Assembly: GCF_900100205.1 (NCBI RefSeq) | Contig: NZ_FNEQ01000009.1 | Location: 124,001 to 188,000 of the forward strand | DNA length: 64,000 bases | Direction of reading: 5' to 3' | From: Duganella sp. OV510 | GTDB lineage: Bacteria > Pseudomonadota > Gammaproteobacteria > Burkholderiales > Burkholderiaceae_D | Shown here: positions 40,136 to 46,734 of the stretch, in pieces | Numbering within the stretch: position 1 is the first letter of the stretch | Layout of the letters: every line of letters starts with the position of its first letter | The notes under the pieces: model-generated | What the model was told of the DNA's origin: nothing | What the model saw: only the letters and a program-made list of their open reading frames with translations | Databases searched by the model: none | Position numbers and translations under genes: made by a program

Positions 40136-40218
40136 AAGAAGGCTTCGTCCTCGACCTGGTGATGTTCGCCATTCTCGCAGCCGGCAGCGCCTACGTGGTG
40201 CTGTTGGCCACCTCATAG
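40132..40218 (+). CDS. 28-aa single-pass membrane microprotein
   Basis: A frame of 28 codons beginning MKEGFVLDLVMFAILAAGS and ending VVLLATS. Its ATG overlaps the parB-like stop codon (ATGA), as in coupled phage genes, and the whole protein after residue 5 is one hydrophobic helix. It may be a small inner-membrane peptide such as a toxin, holin accessory or superinfection-exclusion peptide. Its size makes chance occurrence possible, but the overlap and composition favour a real gene. Confidence 0.5.
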   Translation: MKEGFVLDLVMFAILAAGSAYVVLLATS

Positions 40219-40244
40219 GCACCAACGATCAAGAAAACCCAAAC

Positions 40245-41447
40245 ATGAACGCATTCAAAAACCACACCAATGTATCGACTAGCCCGGTGTCGGCCCAGCT
40301 GGTGATCCGCAATTTAATCTCCGAGCTGACTGCCAGTGATGAAGTTATTCGCACGCTGCACCGCTTCATGCCGGCGCACCAGTTGGTCCACGCCAAGCTC
40401 GAACTGCAGGGCCGTGGCGTCGTTGATCAGAACCTCCAACGCCTGAATGAGCGTGCAGCAGTCGTCGCCCTTGCTACATCCTTTCTGGCCGATCTCCCGA
40501 CGATACCCGCCGCAAGCCTGAACCTGGTGAAACGCCTGCGCACCGTCGCCGGCCAGAGCATCGTTAAACCACCGGCACTGGATCTTGAGGCCGCCGACCA
40601 CATCGAACGCCTGGAAGCGCGGCTTGCGCTCCAGCAGCAATCGCCTGAGCTGGTGCTGGCACTTCAAGACATCATCCGCAACGTGCGAGAAGAGCAATAC
40701 GCCTGGAGAGTTGCAAATGACGCGCTCAAAAGCCTGCGCCTGCCAGATCGCGTCAAATTCGTGCAAGTCACGTCCCATCCTGAATTCATCCGCCCCGATC
40801 TCGGCGACCGACGTTTCTGGCCTGTTGACCTGCCCTCGCAAGAGCTCACCACCCACGCACCGAACGCCGACCAGGAACTAGTCTCCATTTTGGAAGGTGC
40901 GCTGGCCGATGACCTGGTGCAATACCACTCCCAGGAATGGCTGGCTCGCGCGCGCGCCGCCATTGTGAAGCATCGCAGCCCTGATACAGCAGGCGCAGGC
41001 CATCAGAGTGAAATCGAACGACTGCGCCGCGAGCAGACCGCCGACGTTATGCGGTTGATCGGCCCCCTATTGGATGCATTCGACGGAACGCAGAAGAAAG
41101 ACCTTGCCGACGTTGCGCCAGGCTTGGCGAGTCAGCTGGTTGCCATTAACCAGGCAATGGAAGGCCGCAGACCAAGTGCTGTGGGCGCACACGAACAAGT
41201 GGCGGGCGGCAAGGCATGGCGAGACGGCGCGCTAATGGCGCTGTCAGTTCTGGTGTCGGTACACGATCAACCGACTATGGCCGCTTCCGTGGTGAACGAA
41301 CTTAGTCTGTGTGAGGCGGACTGCTCCGAACTGGACGAGTTCGACAAAACCAATTTGAGGAAGATTCAAAAGGCCGGGCGAGGCATGAAACTTCGCGGAC
41401 TGGACATCAACGCCGCCACGCAGGAAGCGCAGAAAGGCGGCGCGTGA
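40245..41447 (+). CDS. Unknown 400-aa protein of the integrase operon
   Basis: A helical soluble protein. Residues ~165-200 read VKFVQVTSHPEFIRPDLGDRRFWPVDL, strongly like the DEFIRDPTGNRRFWPV segment of VapE/DUF3987-type phage helicases. No Walker A is present, so it may be a remnant or a binding module taken from one. The rest contains coiled-coil-like parts and ends QEAQKGGA. ATG 40245 is chosen by the gene spacing; the Shine-Dalgarno is weak. Function unknown. Confidence 0.6.
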   Translation: MNAFKNHTNVSTSPVSAQLVIRNLISELTASDEVIRTLHRFMPAHQLVHAKLELQGRGVVDQNLQRLNERAAVVALATSFLADLPTIPAASLNLVKRLRTVAGQSIVKPPALDLEAADHIERLEARLALQQQSPELVLALQDIIRNVREEQYAWRVANDALKSLRLPDRVKFVQVTSHPEFIRPDLGDRRFWPVDLPSQELTTHAPNADQELVSILEGALADDLVQYHSQEWLARARAAIVKHRSPDTAGAGHQSEIERLRREQTADVMRLIGPLLDAFDGTQKKDLADVAPGLASQLVAINQAMEGRRPSAVGAHEQVAGGKAWRDGALMALSVLVSVHDQPTMAASVVNELSLCEADCSELDEFDKTNLRKIQKAGRGMKLRGLDINAATQEAQKGGA

Positions 41448-42025
41448 TGCAGATTGAACGCAGCCAAGTAACGAAGCTCGTCATCACCGGCGCGCTTCGC
41501 CTCGACCCGATCACAGTCTTTCTGGAGGATATCGGACCGCGCCAGGGGAAGATCGTGATCGAATGCTATGGCAAGTCATGGAGCGGGTATTGGGGCGGTA
41601 TGGGCAACCGCACGATTGCCGAGTTCTTCAGGTCTTGCTCTGTTCAATATATTGCGCAAAAAATCAGCGACACGCCCGCCGAGGTAACCGACGCGGAATC
41701 CATCGCAGATGGCGCGCGCCGCCAGATCATCAAGCTCCGCCGTGGCGAGATCATGCGCAGTTTTGCGCCGGCCGGGCGCGCGGGCCGCTTTGGGCGCGAC
41801 GACATCACCGCCGAGCGGGCGAGCGAACTGTGGGAAGACGTCGATACGGCGACCTTCGGCAACGACGGCTGGGGCGAGTCCAAACTTATGCAGGAGATTT
41901 TCGGCGACGAATGGTGGTATTGCCTTCCAACCAAGCCGAACCCCGACTATCAATATCTGCGCCGCGTCATTGAAGCAGTACAGGCCGCGCTGCAGCAGGA
42001 AGCCCAGGAAAGGACCGAACCATGA
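41447..42025 (+). CDS. Conserved phage protein of unknown function
   Basis: A protein of 192 residues. The segment VIECYGKSWSGYWGGMGNRTIAEFF recalls a conserved sequence in early-region proteins of temperate phages, where YWG and the aromatic residues are kept, followed by DEWWYCLPTKPNPDYQYLRRVI. It may bind nucleic acid, but I know no tested function. The start overlaps the previous stop (TGATG). Confidence 0.65.
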   Translation: MQIERSQVTKLVITGALRLDPITVFLEDIGPRQGKIVIECYGKSWSGYWGGMGNRTIAEFFRSCSVQYIAQKISDTPAEVTDAESIADGARRQIIKLRRGEIMRSFAPAGRAGRFGRDDITAERASELWEDVDTATFGNDGWGESKLMQEIFGDEWWYCLPTKPNPDYQYLRRVIEAVQAALQQEAQERTEP

Positions 42026-42246
42026 ACTACCTTACTGCCAGCGAACTCGCCGAGCTGGTCGAATGCAAGCCGAACCAGCGCAGCAAGATGGTCACCTGGT
42101 TGACCTCGAACCGGTGGAAGTTTGAAATCGGCTCCACCGGCCTGCCGCGTGTAGCGCGCGCATATCATGACCGGAAATTGGGAATCATAGAAACGAAAGT
42201 ACACTTTAAACATGCCGAAGAACCAAACCTCCAAGCCTTCGCGTAG
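42022..42246 (+). CDS. DUF4224 protein, excisionase-like
   Basis: A 74-residue protein. YLTASELAELVECKPNQRSKMVTWL is the DUF4224 pattern, found directly before integrase genes in many Burkholderiales prophages. It has the size and winged-helix-like profile of an excisionase. ATG overlaps the previous stop (ATGA), and the gene overlaps the integrase start by 35 bases. The Xis role is inferred from position. Confidence 0.85.
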   Translation: MNYLTASELAELVECKPNQRSKMVTWLTSNRWKFEIGSTGLPRVARAYHDRKLGIIETKVHFKHAEEPNLQAFA

Positions 42247-43420
42247 GGAGTTCCTAGCCGGCGCCGAGCGTATCCAGAAGTACGTCGGCAAGCGCAAGGT
42301 CTCCTTCTATTATCAGCACGTCGATAAGACGACCGAGACCTTGGCGACTGCGCCGGCGGGCGACCGCAAAGCAATCGCCGAAGCCGAGAGGATCGCCCGC
42401 CGCAAGGCTCTGGATATTCAACAAGGCCAGGTTGTAGCCGGATCGATGGCAGCCATTATTGAGCGGTTCCAGGACGAGATTGATCCGACCCACTACCGCG
42501 ACCAGTCTAAGGATGGCAAGGCCGTGCGAACGTCGGCCTATCGCAATCTGACCGCCTTCTTCGGAAAGATGGCGCCAGCGTCGCTCAAAACCCTTCACGG
42601 CTACCAGTTCCTGGACGCCCGCGCCAAGTCCGGCGCACCGGCAAAAGCCAACAAGGAAATGTCGCAGATGTCCACGATCTGCCACTACGCGGTGCGATGG
42701 GGAATTCTGGAGTCAAATCCCTTTACCGATATGATGCAGAACAAGACCGAGAAGGACGTCCGCGCAATCAGCCGCAGCCAGGTCGTCAGGTTCTACCTTT
42801 GGGCGCGCCGGCAGGAGTCGGCGGGCACGCAGGTCATGGGCTGCGCAGCTATGTTCACCTACCTCACTGGCTATCGTGCCGCCGAGGTACGCCCGTTCCA
42901 CACGTCGGGACTACTGAAAGAAGGTGTGCGCGTCGAGAGCGCGAAGCGCAAGAAGGGCGAGGCCGAAGTGATCAAGATCCGCGAGTGGTCCGCGAAGCTG
43001 CGCACTGTCGTTGCGCGGGCAAAAGATGCGCACCAGGTCACTCGCCTATACCTGTTCGCCAACAGCTCCGGCAAACCATACACTCGCAGCGGATGGGGCT
43101 CGCAGTGGACTGACGCACAGTACGAATGGATCGCATCGTTCGACAAGGAAGTTGCAGCGCACCTGGCAGCCAAGAAGGACTGGGAAGAGCGTTATCGCGC
43201 AGCACGCAAAAGCGGCCAAGAGGTCGAGCCGTTTGCGGGGTATCGCGTCACCGAACACCCCTCGTACTTTTCCCTGATGGATGTTCGACCAGCCGCCATC
43301 ACCGCCAAGCTGGATAAGCGCTCCGCCGATGCCTACGATTTCGCCGCGCACGCAAACCCAGCGACTACGCACCACCACTACGACCGACGCAAGGTGAAGA
43401 AGGCTACGGCCACGGAGTGA
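42212..43420 (+). CDS. Tyrosine-type site-specific integrase
   Basis: A protein of 402 residues. The N-terminal arm-binding and core-binding parts lead to the catalytic domain with Arg222 (LTGYRAAEV), DVRPAAITAK (Arg359, with Asp in place of the usual His), His380 region and the nucleophile Tyr390 (HHHYDRRK). It recombines phage and host att sites in the tRNA-His gene. It is next to attR, as normal. It is co-transcribed with parB under the CI-type operators, so it should be on when the repressor is lifted. Confidence 0.95.
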   Translation: MPKNQTSKPSRREFLAGAERIQKYVGKRKVSFYYQHVDKTTETLATAPAGDRKAIAEAERIARRKALDIQQGQVVAGSMAAIIERFQDEIDPTHYRDQSKDGKAVRTSAYRNLTAFFGKMAPASLKTLHGYQFLDARAKSGAPAKANKEMSQMSTICHYAVRWGILESNPFTDMMQNKTEKDVRAISRSQVVRFYLWARRQESAGTQVMGCAAMFTYLTGYRAAEVRPFHTSGLLKEGVRVESAKRKKGEAEVIKIREWSAKLRTVVARAKDAHQVTRLYLFANSSGKPYTRSGWGSQWTDAQYEWIASFDKEVAAHLAAKKDWEERYRAARKSGQEVEPFAGYRVTEHPSYFSLMDVRPAAITAKLDKRSADAYDFAAHANPATTHHHYDRRKVKKATATE

Positions 43421-43426
43421 TATAAT

Positions 43427-43496
43427 CTTTCCGACCGATGCCCGCAAACCCGCATGAAATGGTGCGAAAAATAACGGTAACGTCGGAAAGTTTTTT
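43427..43496 (+). terminator. Long-loop terminator or small RNA after integrase, with candidate arm sites
   Basis: CTTTCCGAC (43427-43435) is the exact reverse complement of GTCGGAAAG (43482-43490), which is followed by six T. The 46-base loop has an inner CGCA/TGCG hairpin. An extended -10 (TGATATAAT, 43418-43426) overlaps the integrase stop. So it may be the integrase terminator or a short RNA gene. The stem contains TTTCCGAC, which also occurs beside attL. Confidence 0.5.
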
Positions 43497-43541
43497 GGCT
43501 AGAAATGTTTTAAATCAAAGGGTTAGGCAGATTTAACAACC

Positions 43542-43590
43542 GGATTGTGATTCCTGTTGTCGTGGGTTCGAGCCCCATCAGCCACCCCAA
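43542..43590 (+). other. attR core (tRNA-His 3' fragment)
   Basis: Forty-nine bases identical to 499-547. It is the original host 3' part of the tRNA-His gene, now without its 5' half and so not a tRNA. It marks the right end of the prophage. Confidence 0.95.
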
Positions 43591-43602
43591 GAATTAAGTG
43601 AA

Positions 43603-43629
43603 AAGCCCAGTCTTCGGACTGGGCTTTTT
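43603..43629 (+). terminator. Host terminator, probably originally of tRNA-His
   Basis: AAGCCCAGTC-TTCG-GACTGGGCTT followed by T5: a 10-bp perfect stem with a UUCG-type loop. It begins 13 bases after attR, where the tRNA transcript would have ended before prophage insertion. Confidence 0.88.
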
Positions 43630-43715
43630 GCGTTTTACGCCCCTGCTTTTGACGCACCTCCAATCAGCCCCGCACGACGGCAGTACGCTACCTCGATCAA
43701 CACGGGGAGATCACC

Positions 43716-44075
43716 ATGGCACACAGGAGCTTGCTTGACACTGAATCGGACCGGCCGGATGATGGTCGCTCTTCCGCAAGGGATGCCATCATGAACGAGC
43801 TCATCACAGCGATTGAGGTCATCAAATCCAACTACGCTACCCGGGAAGACTTGGCCATCATCAATGCCAATTACGCGACGAAGGAAGAACTGGCCATCCT
43901 TAGCGGCAAGGTCGATGTCCTCGCCAGCAACCTTCTGGCGTTTCAGACACATGCCATGCAGACCTTCGCCACCAAGGCCGAACTTGCCGACGCCGTGTAT
44001 CAGCTTACCTGGCGCATGGCCGGCTTCACCATCGCCAGCATCAGCGCCACTGCTGCGCTGATGCGCTACCTGTAG
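43716..44075 (+). CDS. Coiled-coil protein with C-terminal membrane segment, paralogue 1
   Basis: A 119-residue host protein. A repeated NYATxEELAI unit (twice) and KVDVLASNLLAF make a short coiled coil; the C-terminus (MAGFTIASISATAALMRYL) is one membrane segment. GGGGAG six bases before the ATG supports the start. The next gene is a close paralogue. Function is unknown; such small anchored coiled coils are common in this bacterial group. A minus-strand frame across this gene is a shadow. Confidence 0.7.
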   Translation: MAHRSLLDTESDRPDDGRSSARDAIMNELITAIEVIKSNYATREDLAIINANYATKEELAILSGKVDVLASNLLAFQTHAMQTFATKAELADAVYQLTWRMAGFTIASISATAALMRYL

Positions 44076-44095
44076 ATCACTGCGAGACAGATAGA

Positions 44096-44407
44096 ATGAA
44101 CTCTGCACATCCAGATGGTTATCGTCCACCGGCTACAACCATGCACGAGCTGATAACAACGGTTGAGGTCATCAAATCCAATTACGCCACGAAGGAAGAA
44201 CTGGCCGTTCTTAGCGGTAAGATCGACGTCCTCGCCAGCAATCAACAGGCGCTGCAAGCCAGCCTGCTGGCGTTTCAGGCGTATGCCATGCAGACCTTTG
44301 CCACCAAAGCCGAGCTTGCCGATGCGGTGTACCAGCTTACCTGGCGCATGGCGGGCTTCACTATCGCCAGCGTCAGCGCCACTGCTGCACTGATGCGCTA
44401 TCTGTAG
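44096..44407 (+). CDS. Coiled-coil protein with C-terminal membrane segment, paralogue 2
   Basis: A 103-residue protein nearly identical in its last 70 residues to the preceding gene (YATKEELAVLSGKIDVLASN and MAGFTIASVSATAALMRYL). It lacks one NYAT unit and has an extra QQALQASLLAF segment. The pair arose by tandem duplication. The start is uncertain: ATG 44096 or ATG 44141 (MHELITTV), both with weak ribosome sites. Confidence 0.65.
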   Translation: MNSAHPDGYRPPATTMHELITTVEVIKSNYATKEELAVLSGKIDVLASNQQALQASLLAFQAYAMQTFATKAELADAVYQLTWRMAGFTIASVSATAALMRYL

Positions 44408-44578
44408 GACGCTGAACGCCCAACTAGAACACTGCTTTCCTTACGATTGCGTAACAATGCAACATTTTGATCATAGATATTGCCCGCTGGAACTGGATTA
44501 AAGTTACAATGAACTGTCGTTTGCATTCCCATGCAAACCCGCTCCATCTCTGCTTATCCCCTGAACCCGCATAAGTCT

Positions 44579-45028
44579 ATGTCTCAAGAAAAATCCGTCG
44601 TTGAAGTCAGCACCTATAGCAAAGACACGCCTATCGGCCGCCCGGATACCGATGGCCGCGCCGCCGTCTTTATCCCTTCCGAGACCTTTGACTCCGCCAG
44701 TAATGCAGCCATCCGCATGGGTTCCGGTATTGTCGGCTTCGGCAACCCGGACGGCACGCTGACCGTCTACTTCGAAGGCAACCGCTTCGATGAAACCAGT
44801 TTGCACAAGTGGGAAAACAAGGCCCGCAAAGCCTACGACCGCATGGTCATGGGCGCGCCGACGGTTTCCAAAGCCAAATTGAATGCTTCCATGCTGGAAC
44901 AGGTAGGCATCATTGATGGCATGGGCATCCATCTGAAGCAGCCGGAGCGCCTGCAGCACTGGCTGGAACGCTCCAATGCAGTGGATACCGCGCCCGCCAG
45001 CCCGATCACGCTGTGGAAAACCAAGTAA
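44579..45028 (+). CDS. Unknown 149-aa host protein
   Basis: A soluble protein starting MSQEKSVVEVSTYSKDTP, with DGRAAVFIPSETFDSA, GIVGFGNPDGTLTVYFEG and a basic helical part (HKWENKARKAYDRMVMG). No family recognised. ATG 44579 is chosen over ATG 44531 because the extra residues look like random translation; neither has a strong Shine-Dalgarno. It stands alone with ~170 bp of non-coding DNA before it. Confidence 0.6.
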   Translation: MSQEKSVVEVSTYSKDTPIGRPDTDGRAAVFIPSETFDSASNAAIRMGSGIVGFGNPDGTLTVYFEGNRFDETSLHKWENKARKAYDRMVMGAPTVSKAKLNASMLEQVGIIDGMGIHLKQPERLQHWLERSNAVDTAPASPITLWKTK

Positions 45029-45152
45029 AAGTTGGCGAAAAGATAGAGATAAGCACTTGTCCTACAGAACGTCGGACATTTGGCTGATGCCGGAAACGCA
45101 GGCCCTGGACTATTCTGAAGCCATACCTAGTCCCCCTTTCCAGGAGCCCGTC

Positions 45153-45272
45153 ATGGCACGTTATCTACATATTGCATTTGCTACCTTGCTGATCACGCTG
45201 GCTGGCGCGTCCACCTATGAACTATGCTCGGAGAACGTGCTGAGCAAGGCTTCGATCTACACGCTGCGCTAA
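45153..45272 (+). CDS. Small 39-aa membrane/secreted protein
   Basis: It begins MARYLHIAFATLLITLAGAS, a signal-anchor or signal peptide, followed by a short tail with one Cys. AGGAG stands six bases before the ATG, and a bidirectional terminator follows the stop. A longer frame upstream is not supported. Function unknown. Confidence 0.6.
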   Translation: MARYLHIAFATLLITLAGASTYELCSENVLSKASIYTLR

Positions 45273-45287
45273 GCCCCCAGCACCAAG

Positions 45288-45317
45288 AAAAAGCCCGCTA
45301 TGCAAGCGGGCTTTTTT
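45288..45317. terminator. Bidirectional terminator
   Basis: AAAAAGCCCGC-TATGCAA-GCGGGCTTTTTT serves the small protein on the plus strand and the lipoprotein gene on the minus strand. Confidence 0.85.
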
Positions 45318-45320
45318 ACA

Positions 45321-45740
45321 TCAACGGTGGCGATAACCGCCACGGCCGCCCCAGCGGCTGCCGCAACACCAGCGGTTGAACGAGAAGCCCAGGCTGAGCG
45401 CGACCGGCGGGTAGTAATACGACGGCGTCGGCGCATAGTACACGGGTGCTGACTGGTAATAGACCGGCGCAGGCTGGTAATACACCGGCGAGCTGACATA
45501 GGTGGTGGTCGACGTTGTATAGGCCGGCTCGGTGGTGTACACCACGCGCGACTGCGGCTGCTGTGGCACCTCCTCGGTCCAAGTGCCGGAGCGCATCTGT
45601 GAGCCAGCCGGCATCACTTCCACCGTATGCCACTGATAAGGGTCCTGCACGCGCGGGGCGGCAGAATAGTAGGCCGGGCGCTGCGTCGCGCAACCGGTCA
45701 ACGCCGCCAGCGCGGCAATGGCGATAACGATAGTTTTCAT
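45321..45740 (-). CDS. Tyr/Pro-rich lipoprotein
   Basis: A 139-residue outer-membrane-type lipoprotein. MKTIVIAIAALAALTGCATQ is a signal peptide with lipobox LTGC. The C-terminal half has short repeats of PVYYQ/A-P (three to four units), then a Gly/Arg/Trp-rich end. ATG 45740 has GAGGAG upstream; an ATG five codons earlier is less likely. Similar proteins occur widely in Oxalobacteraceae, with no known function. Confidence 0.8.
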   Translation of the reverse strand: MKTIVIAIAALAALTGCATQRPAYYSAAPRVQDPYQWHTVEVMPAGSQMRSGTWTEEVPQQPQSRVVYTTEPAYTTSTTTYVSSPVYYQPAPVYYQSAPVYYAPTPSYYYPPVALSLGFSFNRWCCGSRWGGRGGYRHR

Positions 45741-45830
45741 GGCGGTTCTCCTCATTCCAGATCGTACTATATAAGGAAGTGGCGTGCCGTTCGCCTGCCA
45801 TTACAGTTTCTTACACTCGCAATACAAGCG

Positions 45831-45863
45831 AAAAAAAAAGGAACCACGAAGGTTCCTTTTTTT
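45831..45863. terminator. Terminator after the first TonB-C-like gene
   Basis: GGAACC-ACGAA-GGTTCC flanked by A9 and T7, so it can work in both directions; it ends the gene at 45881-46228. Confidence 0.85.
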
Positions 45864-45880
45864 GCTCAGCACGCGGCAGA

Positions 45881-46228
45881 TCAGTCCAGTTTCCAGGCGT
45901 AATCTACTTTGGTCCAGGTTTCGGCCGGCGCACCGTCCTTGGTGCCCGGCTTGAACTTGCAGGCGCTCAGCGCCTTGATGGCCGCCTTGTCCAGATTCTT
46001 GAAGCCGCTGCTTTTATCGACTTTCGAATCCGCTACGCTGCCGTCCGCCTTGACCAGGAAGGACATCGATACCGTACCCTGCTCTTCATTCATCAGGGAG
46101 GCTTTCGGATATTCGGCTTTGCAGGTCTTTGCATCAAATGCTGCTGGCACTTCGGCGGCAAACGCTGCCGGGGCGCTCGACACGAGCACTGCTGCAATAA
46201 CACTCAACCAACGCTTATTTTTAGACAT
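45881..46228 (-). CDS. Secreted TonB-C-like protein, paralogue 1
   Basis: A 115-residue exported protein. A signal peptide (WLSVIAAVLVSSAPAAFAAE) is followed by a stand-alone domain like the TonB C-terminus: CKAEYPKASLMNEEQGTVSMSFLVKADGSV, KVDKSSGFKNLDKAAIKAL and ACKFKPGTKDG. Without the proline-rich and inner-membrane parts it is not a real TonB; it may be a periplasmic binding module. The two Cys may form a disulphide. Next to a paralogue. Confidence 0.8.
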   Translation of the reverse strand: MSKNKRWLSVIAAVLVSSAPAAFAAEVPAAFDAKTCKAEYPKASLMNEEQGTVSMSFLVKADGSVADSKVDKSSGFKNLDKAAIKALSACKFKPGTKDGAPAETWTKVDYAWKLD

Positions 46229-46295
46229 CTGATTTCCCCAAGTGGTATGAATCACGCGTGCAGGCCACGCCCATGCATGGCCCGTTTGAGACGTA

Positions 46296-46625
46296 TTACA
46301 GCTTCCAGCTATAGTCGACCTTGGTCCAGGTCTGCGCCACGGCGCCGTCTTTGGTGCCTGGCTTGAATTTGCATGCGCTCAGCGCTTTCAGGGCAGCTTT
46401 GTCCAGGCCCTTGAAGCCGCTCGACTTTTCTACCTTCGATTCCACCACGCTGCCGTCGGCGGAGACCAGGAAGGCCATGGTGACGTCGCCTTGCTCTTCG
46501 TTCATCAGCGAGGCTTTTGGATATTCGGCCTTGCAGTTTTTATCGTTCAGCGAAGCTGGCACGTCAGCAGCGAAAGCCGAGGTAGCGGCGGACAGGATGA
46601 TGGCGGCGATTACAGATTTTTTCAT
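46296..46625 (-). CDS. Secreted TonB-C-like protein, paralogue 2
   Basis: A 109-residue protein with signal peptide (MKKSVIAAIILSAATSAFA) and the same mature domain as its neighbour (CKAEYPKASLMNEEQGDVTM, SSGFKGLDKAALKALSACKFKP), about 75-80 percent identical. The two genes are a tandem duplication, each probably with its own promoter. Role unknown. Confidence 0.8.
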   Translation of the reverse strand: MKKSVIAAIILSAATSAFAADVPASLNDKNCKAEYPKASLMNEEQGDVTMAFLVSADGSVVESKVEKSSGFKGLDKAALKALSACKFKPGTKDGAVAQTWTKVDYSWKL

Positions 46626-46734
46626 GATGCGATTTCCCAACAATTTGTTTTTAAACACTGGTTAAACGAACTCCACAGCGGGCCATGGGTCCACAAGGGT
46701 GAACGGCAGACTGCGGCAAAATAATTAAAACTGC

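Larger units (their letters stand above)
499..43590. mobile_element. Complete prophage, lambda-like head and Mu-like contractile tail, integrated in tRNA-His
   Basis: The element spans attL to attR, about 43.1 kb. It carries integrase and excisionase-like genes at the right end, a CI/Cro switch, a Toprim-helicase primase, a Nu1/GpA terminase pair, a lambda-type head module, a Mu/SfV-type contractile tail module, lysis genes and an accessory region near attL. No obvious frameshift or transposon interrupts the structural genes, so it looks intact and potentially inducible. The presence of Nu1/GpA-type terminase and an attachment site argues for cos packaging and integrase-mediated lysogeny, not Mu transposition. 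Confidence 0.93.

Noticed and set aside
499..43590. Mu-type transposing phage
   Set aside because: Tail genes are Mu-like, but there is a tyrosine integrase, tRNA att repeats and a Nu1/GpA terminase, and no MuA/MuB transposase.
43635..44129. Minus-strand frame of 164 codons right of attR
   Set aside because: It lies opposite the two NYATKEELA paralogues, whose protein similarity to each other proves the plus-strand reading; the minus frame has no ribosome site.
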